Positions 7,787-15,884 of a DNA stretch of 33,814 nucleotides are shown here, piece after piece. Origin of the DNA: Clostridiales bacterium (GTDB taxonomy: Bacteria > Bacillota > Clostridia > Oscillospirales > Oscillospiraceae); assembly GCA_004553545.1 (NCBI GenBank), contig SFLD01000016.1:1-33814 (forward strand), written 5' to 3'. The notes under the pieces are model-generated. The model was not told the origin of the DNA and did not search any database. It saw only the letters and a program-made list of their open reading frames with translations. A program made the position numbers and the translations under genes. Position 1 is the stretch's first letter; the number at the start of each line of letters is the position of its first letter.

Positions 7787-9217
7787 TCACAGGGAGCGCA
7801 GGGTCCGCCGGAGCTTTTCCAGCGTCTCCTCCTGCGGGCAGACCGCGGCGGAATCCGCGGCGGCGGTGAGGAAGTCCAGAAAGGCCTCCGTGATGGTGAC
7901 CTCCCCGATCTGGATGTTGTAGTACTCACCGGAGTTCTCCAGCGGCAGCACGAAGTGGGTCCCCACGTCCTCCCGGACGGCGATCATCACGTCCTGGGGC
8001 AGGCGCAGGCGCTGGGGCCTTGCGATGCGCAGGACCCGCTCCCCCTCCTCGCAGTCCCGGCAGAGCCGCTCCAGCACAGTCTTCCGGATCTCCGGCGGGG
8101 CCGGGAGGGAACCGTTCTGGGGCAGGTCATAGATGAAGCCCGTCTCCGCGAAGAGCCGCAGGCCGCCCTCGTAGAAAAGCCCGATGTAGTTCTGCCGGCG
8201 CAGTAGGTCCCCATAGGCCAGGATGGCCTGGATCAGATCCTCCCGGCCCGGCACCTGGGGCAGGATCAGCCGGTCCAGGATCTCCTCGTCGGCATAGGGC
8301 ACGAGGCAGGGCTGGAACTCCAGGAAGCCCGCCCGGTGGGGCTGGGTGTCCACGGTGTTGTAGTAGTTGAGGATGCTGAGGGTGTCGTAGTTCCGGTTGA
8401 AGAGGGGCTTTGCCCCGGCCAGCAGGGCCTGGGCCCCCTCCTGCCAGCAGCGCAGCATCTCCGCATCCCGGAGGACCATGGCCTGCTGGCCGTCCCGGTG
8501 CAGCAGGAAGACCGCCTGGGGCAGCAGCAGACAGTAGGGGAACAGCACCCCGACATGGGGCAGCTCCACATGGGCGGCGTAGGTATACCAGAGCTCATAG
8601 TCAAAGCGGCTGCTCAGCAGCATGGGCAGGGCGTCGGAGAGCGCCTGGAGGTTGGCGGCGGCAGCCTCCGCCTGGGGGGCCTTCCAGAACTCCACCGCCT
8701 GGGTCACCTGCAGTCCCCTGGCGTCCAGGCCCCAGAGGATGGAGAGGCTCCGCTGCAGCCAGCTCTTGGGAAAGCCCGGGAAGAACACCAGCCGCCCGCC
8801 CTGGCGGCTGCCCTCCGAGAGGAGGGCGGCCAGCGTGTTGAGGATGGCGGCGTCGCCGGAGAGGAGCTCAGCCCCCCTGGAGGTCCCGGAGGCCGCGGGC
8901 CAGACCTGCCGGGGCACCGGCGTCGCCTGGAAGGACTGGTCCAGCCGCTCCAGCATGTCCCGCACGCAGGCCCGGCGCTGGACCACGTCAGGCCCCAGCA
9001 GCTCCCCCTCCAGCAGCTCCAGAAGCTCCGCCTGCTGGGTGACAGAGGCGCGCAGATGGGGCAGCATGCACTCCACATCCCGGCGGGAGGGCTTGCGGCT
9101 GCCGCTGAGGACATTCAGGAGGTTGGAGCGGTTGATCCCCGCCATCCGGGCCAGGGTGGCATGGGGGATGCCGCTCTCCTCCACCAGGTTTCTGAGATAC
9201 ACGCTGAAATGGGACAT
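7787..9217 (-). CDS. XRE-type helix-turn-helix regulator with large C-terminal domain
   Basis: 476-residue protein. Residues 1-60 form an XRE/Cro-type DNA-binding domain (IPHATLARMAGINRSNLLNV, then RKPSRRDVECML). The remaining ~400 residues are an uncharacterised, mostly helical domain that could be a sensor or effector module. I see no membrane helix. The ATG at 9217 has AAAGGAGA 11 bases upstream. It is transcribed away from the lipoprotein/SLH operon across a short shared control region with repeated CTCTGACACAG boxes, which makes it the likely regulator of that operon and of itself. Its transcript ends at a perfect terminator before xfp, so control of xfp by read-through is unlikely. Confidence 0.82.
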   Translation of the reverse strand: MSHFSVYLRNLVEESGIPHATLARMAGINRSNLLNVLSGSRKPSRRDVECMLPHLRASVTQQAELLELLEGELLGPDVVQRRACVRDMLERLDQSFQATPVPRQVWPAASGTSRGAELLSGDAAILNTLAALLSEGSRQGGRLVFFPGFPKSWLQRSLSILWGLDARGLQVTQAVEFWKAPQAEAAAANLQALSDALPMLLSSRFDYELWYTYAAHVELPHVGVLFPYCLLLPQAVFLLHRDGQQAMVLRDAEMLRCWQEGAQALLAGAKPLFNRNYDTLSILNYYNTVDTQPHRAGFLEFQPCLVPYADEEILDRLILPQVPGREDLIQAILAYGDLLRRQNYIGLFYEGGLRLFAETGFIYDLPQNGSLPAPPEIRKTVLERLCRDCEEGERVLRIARPQRLRLPQDVMIAVREDVGTHFVLPLENSGEYYNIQIGEVTITEAFLDFLTAAADSAAVCPQEETLEKLRRTLRSL

Positions 9218-9243
9218 GATGGCCGTCTCCTTTTAAAATATTC

Positions 9244-9296
9244 CTCTGACACAGGCTCTGACACAGCTTGTTTCAGACTGTACTTTACACTAAAAT
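9244..9296 (+). promoter_or_regulatory. divergon control region: operator repeats and promoter
   Basis: Two direct copies of CTCTGACACAG (9244-9254, 9256-9266) with a 12-bp period. The second copy also pairs as an imperfect dyad with TGTTTCAGA (9270-9278). A plus promoter follows: -35 TTGTTT (9268-9273), 17-bp spacer, -10 TAAAAT (9291-9296). The dyad covers the -35 box, a position suited to repression by the adjacent XRE protein. No clear minus promoter was found. Confidence 0.55.
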
Positions 9297-9342
9297 AGGC
9301 CAGGAAGCAATGGCATACCCGCGAAAAAACAGGAGGAAAAGC

Positions 9343-10173
9343 ATGAATCGAAACACAGCGATCCTATCCCTGCTGCTGGCGCTGGCTCTGACGCTCAGCG
9401 GCTGCGGCAAGACCCAGACCGACCCCGCCCTCAGCGGGCAGGACAGCGCCCCCTCGTCCCAGAACAGTGTGGGCGGCGCGGCATCCGAACCCGCCGTGAC
9501 GCCGGACATCCGCCCCGCAGGCCCCGGCGTGGAAGCCGCCGGCACCCCGGCGGAGACCGCAGGCGAGCTGGTCTTCACCATGGACTATGACCTGGGGCTG
9601 CTGGACGGCAGCGGCGAGAGCGGCTGGTTCGTGGCATCCTGGCTGGCCAAGGGCTACGGCACCCGGTACTACGCCGTCTGCCCCGCCACGGGCCAGGTGA
9701 TCCAGGGCGAGGAGGGCGCCCCCGTGGTCCTCTGCGGCCAGAGGCTGGTCCGCTTCGTCTGGAAGGACGCGGACGGCAATGAGGTCAGCGCCGACACCGT
9801 CTATTTCCCCATGGACGAGCCCCAGACCTACACCCTCTACGCTCAGATCTACGGCCTGGACGGCCAGCTCCGGGAGGAGCGGGAGGTCCTGACCTGGACC
9901 CAGACGGCGGAGGACCCCTACTTCAGCCTGGTGCTGCCTGCCATGGAGCAGATCGTCTCTGAGCTGGGCGACGGCGCTGTGGAGGGTCAGGAGCTGGTGC
10001 TGAACGTCACGGACGAGGGCGGCGACGCCGTGATCCACGGGAAGGACGGCGGCGAGCTCATCCGCCTGCCGGGGGTGGATGCCTCCGGGGTGTTCGCTTA
10101 CGCCAGCGCAGACGGCAGCTTCGTCTCCGTCTACCGGCCGGACAGCGACCAGACGGAATTCTACCGCTTTTAA
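9343..10173 (+). CDS. uncharacterised lipoprotein
   Basis: 276-residue predicted lipoprotein: a short basic start, a hydrophobic stretch, and the lipobox LSGC with Cys21 as the lipid-attached residue. A Ser/Gly/Pro-rich linker follows (about 22-75), then a beta-rich soluble region that is acidic and aromatic. I recognise no enzyme motif. The ATG at 9343 is chosen because AGGAGG is 6 bases upstream; an earlier frame starting at 9268 lies in the operator. It ends 12 bases before the giant SLH protein gene, so the two are surely co-transcribed. It would sit on the outer face of the membrane near the SLH protein, possibly as a partner. Confidence 0.85.
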   Translation: MNRNTAILSLLLALALTLSGCGKTQTDPALSGQDSAPSSQNSVGGAASEPAVTPDIRPAGPGVEAAGTPAETAGELVFTMDYDLGLLDGSGESGWFVASWLAKGYGTRYYAVCPATGQVIQGEEGAPVVLCGQRLVRFVWKDADGNEVSADTVYFPMDEPQTYTLYAQIYGLDGQLREEREVLTWTQTAEDPYFSLVLPAMEQIVSELGDGAVEGQELVLNVTDEGGDAVIHGKDGGELIRLPGVDASGVFAYASADGSFVSVYRPDSDQTEFYRF

Positions 10174-10185
10174 GGAGGGCAAGCC

Positions 10186-13100
10186 ATGAAAAAACGACTG
10201 CTGGCAGGCTTCCTGTCCCTTGTTCTGGTGCTGAGCCTTCTGCCCACCGCCGCTCTGGCGGGCTTGGAAACGGCGGCGGCCGGGACGGAAGATACCGCCG
10301 CCCAAAGCGCCGTCAGCACCACCGGCACCGGCGTGGCCGGGGTGGCCAACGTCTACACCCTGGCGGACATCAAGGCCGCCACCAACGACGGCAGCGTCAC
10401 CACCATCCGGCTGATGAACGACATCGACGTCAGCAAGGAAACGTATCGGTTTGACAGCTGCGGTCAGGGGGATGCCCCCATCTACTGCTTCAACGGCCTT
10501 CGCTCCGGCGTGGTCTTTGAGGGCAACGGCTACACCATCTACAATCTGAAATCCGGCATCTGGCGCTACAATTCCGGCGCGGTCCGCGACCTGAACATCT
10601 CCATCCACGACACGGATACCGACAGCCTGCACCTCTCCGACTTCGGGGTGGCCGTCTACACCCATCAGATCGAATACTTCGGGATCGCGGAGGTCAACAA
10701 AGGCACCATCGAGAACTGCAACGTCACCATGCGCATCGACCGCAAGGATCAGTGGAGCCTCTATATCGGCGGCATCGCGCAAGTCAACTACGGCACCATC
10801 CGGGACTGCATCGCAGACCTGAAGGTGGACGTCACGGCGACCACGGGCGATCTCCCCGGCGTTTGGCTGGGCGGCATTGCCCGGTCCAGCAGCGAAAACT
10901 CCCTCATCGACCACTGCCTGGTGCTGGGGCATTTCAACGCCTCAGGAAGCAAGGCGCACAACATCAGCCTCTCGGGGATCGCCAGCCTGAGCACGGACAC
11001 GGCCCGCTGCACGGATTCCGCCTTTGCCATGGACAAGGCGGAGGTCCTCTGCCAGGACCAGTACTACTTCTCCCCTGCCTTCCAGACCTGGACCGGCTCG
11101 GTGGCAGGGGCCGAGAACTGCCGCGTGGCCAATGACATCCCCTATCAGAACATCGTCACCCACGACAACGCAGGCAACTCCAAGGACCCCATCAATGAGA
11201 GCGGCATCTTCTCCGGCGGACCGGGCTACACCCTGGCCTCCCGGGCCAGCATCCTGAAGGACTGGGACACCTCCCAGGTCCCTGCCGAGACCCCGCCCAC
11301 GGACATCCCCGTCCACTCGGACCCCAACGTCATCCCCGATGACTACGTCCCCATCTATACCATGGCAGACCTCAAAAAGTGCCAGAATGGCTACTACCTC
11401 CTGATGAACGACATCGATGCCAGCCAGGAGAACATCGTCTACGATGGCAACGGCTACAATGCCAGTTCCTTTGCGGGCCGCCTGTTCTCCGGCGGCGTGC
11501 TGAACGGCAACGGCCACACCATCTACAACCTGCGGGGGGCGCTCTTTGAATACAACATGGGCACCATCTGCAACCTGAACGTCACCCTCAGCAACACCGA
11601 CAAGGATACCGACACCTTTGCGGCGGGCAAGGGCCTGGCGGGCATCGCTCTCGCCAATGCCAACGGCGCCGCGGAGGGTCTCATTGAGAACTGCACCGTC
11701 ACCATGACGGTGAACCGTACCTTCGGAAAGCTGGCCGGTTCCCTCAGCATCGACGGCATCTCCTCCGGCGGCACCATCCGCAACTGCATCGCAAAGCTCG
11801 GCATTTATCTGGACGCCCGCTCCACCTCGGACAGCTCCCACATGATCTATGTCAGCGGCATCGGCTCCGGCAACAACAACTCCCTGGTGGACCACTGCCT
11901 GGTGCTGGGCAGCATCCGGGTGGAGGGCAGTGGTCTGACTTCCGGCAAGCAGCCGGTCTCCTTCAACGGCATCAGCGCCTGCACGGCCCAGGACTCCGCC
12001 TGCGCCCTGGGATCCCTGACGGTAACGGCCAAGAGCTCCCGGGAAAAGCCCTATGAGTACTTCACCCTCAGCTCCGGCGGCACGACGCTTGCCGGGACCA
12101 GCAGCATCCGCAACCGGGTGGCTTCCGATCTGAAGGCAAGCTACATTTTTAATGAACAGACCATCCTCAGCGGCAAGCCCACCTCCCAGGCCGGGACCTA
12201 CACTCTGGACACCCGGGCCAACATCCTGAAGGACTGGGACCTCTCCGTCCTGCCGGACCCGGACACCCTGCTGAAGACCGACTTCACCCGGGGCACGGCG
12301 GAGTTCCACTTCATGGGCAACTCCGGCAAGACCCGGACCTGGCAGTTCGACTATGACGACAACTACTTCTACGGCCAGGAGGACGGCTTCGGCTATGACG
12401 CGGACCTGGCCAAGGCATCCCTCTGCCTGGAGATGGCCAGCGTCTCCGCCCACGTAAACTCCAACTGGGAGAAAAACCTCTCCGCCGACGATTATACCCG
12501 GGCAGAGAACATCCGGGAACTCTATCACACCCTGGGCTTTGACCCGGAGACCTATCAGTTCGTCCACTATGACATGGCTCTGACCAACCCCATGGACAAA
12601 ACCGCCTACTCCATGGCCATGAAGTACATCCAGAACCCGGACGGCAGCACGGATACCCTCATCGCCGTGCCCATCCGGGGCGGCGGCTACGGCGCCGAGT
12701 GGGCCAGCAACTTCAACGTCTATCTGACCAGTGCACCGACGCTGGGCAAGGATGATGAGCACCTGGGCTTCTGGCTGGCTGCCCAGGATGTCCGGGATGG
12801 ACTGAGCAATTACATTTCCAAGCACGAGATCAAGGGCGACCTGAAGATCTGGGTGGTGGGCTTCAGCCGGGGCGCCGCCGTGGCCAATCTGCTGGGCCAC
12901 ATGCTCAACGAGACCGCACTGGACAATGAGTCCCCGGCCTCCCGCATCCCCACCATCGGCGGGCGCCATCTGCAGAAGAAGGACCTCTACCTCTATACCT
13001 TCGCTACCCCCGCCGGAGGCACTGGCCTCGTTGCAGAGGCAGCGGATGACCCCAATCTCTTCAACATCGTGAGTCCGGTGGACCTGGTGCCCCACGTGGC

Positions 13101-14529
13101 CCCCTCTGTCTGGGGCTTCGTCCGCTACGGCACCACCCTGACTCTGCCCGCACAGAACAACTCGTACCTCTGGGGGACTTTCACAAAAATCTCCGGCATC
13201 TCCAATGACGGCTCGGGAATTCCTATGTCCCAACGCGCGGTGATTGATCAGTTCTGCCAAGACTCCTTCCAATATAAAGGTGGCACTGGTCCTACTGTCT
13301 TCAACACCCTTCCCTACCGGCAGCTGCAGAGCAAGGTGATGTCCAGCCTCGCTAGCACGCTGGGCAAAACGCCGGAAGCAAACTTCTCCTTTAGCGGTCT
13401 TGTCTCTCTGCTGGACGCAGCCATCGACCTGGAAAACGGCAGCCTGCCCGCCGTCTATCAGTTGGTAAAAAAGCTCGGCACCATCGGTCTTGCACATTAC
13501 CCGGAGCACTACCTGGCCCGGCTGGAGACCGACAAGCTGGAGGACGAGGACGACTTCTTCTGGAAGAGCCACATCCGCTCCGTGCGCATCTCCGCCGCGG
13601 ACGGCTCCGAGACCCGGAACAAGAACTTCCAGGTGAGCTTCCTGAGCGCTTCCGGCCGGTCCGCCGGCACCTATGCCGCAGGCGTCTGCACCAGCGGCGA
13701 GGTCTCCGTGGAGATGACGGACATCGGACTCATCGCCACCTTCCCCGCCGGGGCGGACTACACCTTCACCGTCTCCGGCGCGGACGCCGGAAAGCTGGCC
13801 ATGACCGTCTACGCCTATGACAGCGAGGAGCTGGAGCCCGCCCGGACCATGGACTGGAACTCCCTCCCCTCTAAGAATGGGTCCACCTGCACGGTCTATG
13901 TCCCGGAGGAGCCCTATGACGACTTCTATGTGAAGGACGCCGGCGGCAAGGAATACTATCCCGACAGCGACAGCGAAAACTCCCTCCCCTTCACCGACGT
14001 GCCCCAGGGCTCCTTCTTCTATGACGCGGTCCGCTGGGCCGTGGACGAGGGCGTCACCAGCGGCACCACGGCAACCACCTTCTCCCCCTACCGGGGCTGC
14101 ACCCGGGGCCAGGTGGTGACCTTCCTCTGGCGGGCCGCGGGCTGCCCGGAGCCGGAGTCCAGCCGCAACCCCTTTGTGGATGTTCCGGCGGATTCCTTCT
14201 GCCATGACGCGGTCCTCTGGGCGGCGGAAGAGGGCATCACCACCGGCGTCACCGCCGACCGCTTCCAGCCCAACGCCACCGTCACCCGGGGCCAGGTGGT
14301 GACCTTCCTCTGGCGCTGGGAGGGCTCTCCCACGGCGCAGAAGGCCAGCGGCTTCCGGGATGTGGCGGCCAGCTCCTTCTGCGCGGAGGCCGTCTCCTGG
14401 GCGGTGGCGCAGGGCGTCACCAAGGGCACCACGGCCACCACCTTCTCCCCCAGCCAGACCTGCACCCGGGGCCAGATCGTGACCTTCCTCTACCGGGATC
14501 TCTTCCCGGCGGCGGACTACGAGGCCTGA
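10186..14529 (+). CDS. giant secreted SLH protein with beta-helix-like repeats and a class 3 lipase-like domain
   Basis: 1447-residue surface protein. Residues 1-25 are a Sec signal peptide ending in ALA. Two related ~220-residue repeats follow (about 55-360 and 385-700), each opening with a Y-T-x-A-D-hK-like strand, a LMNDIDxS motif, and GNGxTIYNL, as in GLUG/beta-helix surface proteins. Residues ~720-1120 resemble class 3 lipases: the nucleophile elbow GFSRG has Ser894, DLVP gives Asp966, and His1108 (or His1104) in HYPEHYL may complete a triad. Three SLH repeats (about 1269-1440) should attach it to the cell wall. It is second in an operon behind a lipoprotein, with AAGGAGG before the ATG. 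Bases about 13,150-13,500 use more A/T-ending codons than the rest. The substrate is unknown; host or bacterial lipids or an ester-linked glycan are guesses. Confidence 0.88.
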   Translation: MKKRLLAGFLSLVLVLSLLPTAALAGLETAAAGTEDTAAQSAVSTTGTGVAGVANVYTLADIKAATNDGSVTTIRLMNDIDVSKETYRFDSCGQGDAPIYCFNGLRSGVVFEGNGYTIYNLKSGIWRYNSGAVRDLNISIHDTDTDSLHLSDFGVAVYTHQIEYFGIAEVNKGTIENCNVTMRIDRKDQWSLYIGGIAQVNYGTIRDCIADLKVDVTATTGDLPGVWLGGIARSSSENSLIDHCLVLGHFNASGSKAHNISLSGIASLSTDTARCTDSAFAMDKAEVLCQDQYYFSPAFQTWTGSVAGAENCRVANDIPYQNIVTHDNAGNSKDPINESGIFSGGPGYTLASRASILKDWDTSQVPAETPPTDIPVHSDPNVIPDDYVPIYTMADLKKCQNGYYLLMNDIDASQENIVYDGNGYNASSFAGRLFSGGVLNGNGHTIYNLRGALFEYNMGTICNLNVTLSNTDKDTDTFAAGKGLAGIALANANGAAEGLIENCTVTMTVNRTFGKLAGSLSIDGISSGGTIRNCIAKLGIYLDARSTSDSSHMIYVSGIGSGNNNSLVDHCLVLGSIRVEGSGLTSGKQPVSFNGISACTAQDSACALGSLTVTAKSSREKPYEYFTLSSGGTTLAGTSSIRNRVASDLKASYIFNEQTILSGKPTSQAGTYTLDTRANILKDWDLSVLPDPDTLLKTDFTRGTAEFHFMGNSGKTRTWQFDYDDNYFYGQEDGFGYDADLAKASLCLEMASVSAHVNSNWEKNLSADDYTRAENIRELYHTLGFDPETYQFVHYDMALTNPMDKTAYSMAMKYIQNPDGSTDTLIAVPIRGGGYGAEWASNFNVYLTSAPTLGKDDEHLGFWLAAQDVRDGLSNYISKHEIKGDLKIWVVGFSRGAAVANLLGHMLNETALDNESPASRIPTIGGRHLQKKDLYLYTFATPAGGTGLVAEAADDPNLFNIVSPVDLVPHVAPSVWGFVRYGTTLTLPAQNNSYLWGTFTKISGISNDGSGIPMSQRAVIDQFCQDSFQYKGGTGPTVFNTLPYRQLQSKVMSSLASTLGKTPEANFSFSGLVSLLDAAIDLENGSLPAVYQLVKKLGTIGLAHYPEHYLARLETDKLEDEDDFFWKSHIRSVRISAADGSETRNKNFQVSFLSASGRSAGTYAAGVCTSGEVSVEMTDIGLIATFPAGADYTFTVSGADAGKLAMTVYAYDSEELEPARTMDWNSLPSKNGSTCTVYVPEEPYDDFYVKDAGGKEYYPDSDSENSLPFTDVPQGSFFYDAVRWAVDEGVTSGTTATTFSPYRGCTRGQVVTFLWRAAGCPEPESSRNPFVDVPADSFCHDAVLWAAEEGITTGVTADRFQPNATVTRGQVVTFLWRWEGSPTAQKASGFRDVAASSFCAEAVSWAVAQGVTKGTTATTFSPSQTCTRGQIVTFLYRDLFPAADYEA

Positions 14530-14541
14530 GCGCACAACAAG

Positions 14542-14572
14542 AGACCGGAGGGGCCATCCCCTCCGGTCTTTC
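14542..14572 (+). terminator. terminator of the lipoprotein/SLH operon
   Basis: 12-bp perfect stem AGACCGGAGGGG / CCCCTCCGGTCT with a CCAT loop and a short T-run, 12 bases after the SLH gene stop. Confidence 0.88.
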
Positions 14573-14792
14573 CTGCGCCGGCACCGGTCGTTCCCGGGCG
14601 CTGGTCATTTGATCCCAAAAACGACGAAAGGCGGTCTCTTTCGGGAAGAGGCTGCATCGTCGGGGAATTTGAGGAGAGAGGCGGGGGGACTCGCTTTCCC
14701 CCGCGATCTTTCTTGATGGTAGGATAACAGGTCGGACCACGTTTGTAAAGCGACGGTTCGGAATGGGGGATTCCCCCCTGGAATTTTCCCTC
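14573..14792. other. intergenic stretch, no gene recognised
   Basis: Between the SLH terminator and the LysR promoter I see no credible coding frame on either strand. There is a 7-bp GC hairpin (GCGGGGG 14681-14687 / CCCCCGC 14698-14704) followed by a T-rich tail (ATCTTTCTT), and a small GGGGG-ATT-CCCCC hairpin at 14765-14777. The first could be a second terminator or the end of a short RNA, but no promoter upstream was convincing. Confidence 0.4.
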
Positions 14793-14821
14793 TTGCGCGG
14801 CGGCGGTCCATCCGCTAGAAT
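14793..14821 (+). promoter_or_regulatory. promoter of the LysR gene
   Basis: -35 TTGCGC (14793-14798), 17-bp spacer, -10 TAGAAT (14816-14821), 28 bases before the ATG. Confidence 0.6.
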
Positions 14822-14849
14822 GGAGGGGAACGAAAGGAGGCCCCGTGCC

Positions 14850-15767
14850 ATGGCCCTCTCCGACCTCTCCCTCAACCAGATCCAGCTCTTTCTGCAGGCG
14901 GCGGAATTCCGCAGCTTTACCGCCACCGCCGCCTATTTCCACACCACCCAGTCCGCCGTCAGCAAGTCCATCGCCGGGATGGAGAGCGCCCTGGGCTTCC
15001 CCCTCTTCCACCGGGGCCGGGGGCAGCTGACCCTGACGGAGCCGGGGCAGTACCTCTCTGAGCGCTGGCAGGGGCTGATGGGCTCCCTCACCGCCGCCGT
15101 GCAGGAGGCGGAGCGCCGCTGGCAGGACCGGCAGGTGCGGCTCACCATCGGCGTGCCGGATTCCCTGGATTCCGGCTGGGAGAGCCCGTATCTCTCGGAG
15201 TTCCAGCGCCGCTACCCGGAGGTGGAGCTGAACTACCACGTGGTGCCCGCCAACCAGCTCCTGCCCCGGCTGGAGACCGGGGCCCTGGACGCCGTGATCA
15301 CCGGCTTTTACGAGACGCCGGTGGTGGAGCGGATGGGCTTTTCCTGGAAGGCCTGCGCCACGGCGCCGAATCTCGCCATCATGCACCGTTCCCACCCCCT
15401 GGCGGGCTGGAAGACCCTGCGGATGGAGGACCTGCGGGACCAGGAACTGCTGATGCTCTCCCCCATGAAGAATGCTTCCTACTTTGAGTATGTCTACCGC
15501 CGCTGCGCCCAGCACGGCTTCCAGCCCAAATTCCAGACCCTGCTGCCGGGCTTCCGCTCCATGATGGAGGCCCTGCTGCGGACCCACCGGGGCATCATCC
15601 TCTCCACCCGCTTCATGTTCGAGGCGGACAATCCGGAGCTCCGCTGCCCGGAGATTGAGTGCACCCGGACGGGGATGATCCTGGTGTGGAAGGGGAAGGA
15701 GCCCCCGGACCCCCTGCGCCAGCTGATCCGTGCCTTCCCCACCGCAGAAAAGCCCCCCGCCCTCTGA
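14850..15767 (+). CDS. LysR family transcriptional regulator
   Basis: 305 residues, the usual LysR length. The N-terminal winged helix-turn-helix is plain at about residues 5-65 (FRSFTATAAYFHTTQSAVSK, then LGFPLFHRG). The rest is a periplasmic-binding-like effector domain starting near RLTIGVPDSL at residue 90. The ATG at 14850 is favoured because AAAGGAGG precedes it and because LysR proteins begin just before this helix; the upstream in-frame extension covers the promoter. It is monocistronic, ending at a terminator. No divergent partner is adjacent (the upstream gene runs the same way), so its target and inducer cannot be guessed from position. Confidence 0.92.
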   Translation: MALSDLSLNQIQLFLQAAEFRSFTATAAYFHTTQSAVSKSIAGMESALGFPLFHRGRGQLTLTEPGQYLSERWQGLMGSLTAAVQEAERRWQDRQVRLTIGVPDSLDSGWESPYLSEFQRRYPEVELNYHVVPANQLLPRLETGALDAVITGFYETPVVERMGFSWKACATAPNLAIMHRSHPLAGWKTLRMEDLRDQELLMLSPMKNASYFEYVYRRCAQHGFQPKFQTLLPGFRSMMEALLRTHRGIILSTRFMFEADNPELRCPEIECTRTGMILVWKGKEPPDPLRQLIRAFPTAEKPPAL

Positions 15768-15840
15768 TCCCGCGAAAGGAAGGGCGGTCTCCCATGCCCC
15801 TTGCTGGCACCGCCGCAAGGTCCTATCATTTCTTCCCAAG

Positions 15841-15877
15841 AGCAGCCCCCGCGGCGTTTGCCGCAGGGGTTGCTTTT
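15841..15877. terminator. terminator between LysR and the histidine kinase
   Basis: Stem AGCAGCCCC-C-GCGGC / GCCGC-A-GGGGTTGCT with a GTTT loop and one internal mismatch, followed on + by six T's. It ends the LysR transcript and probably also the convergent kinase operon, whose side is only weakly T-rich. Confidence 0.85.
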
Positions 15878-15884
15878 TTGCGTT

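Noticed and set aside
10942..14535. 1197-codon frame antisense to the SLH gene
   Set aside because: Composition is the mirror of the SLH gene's codon bias; no start signals and no domain text.
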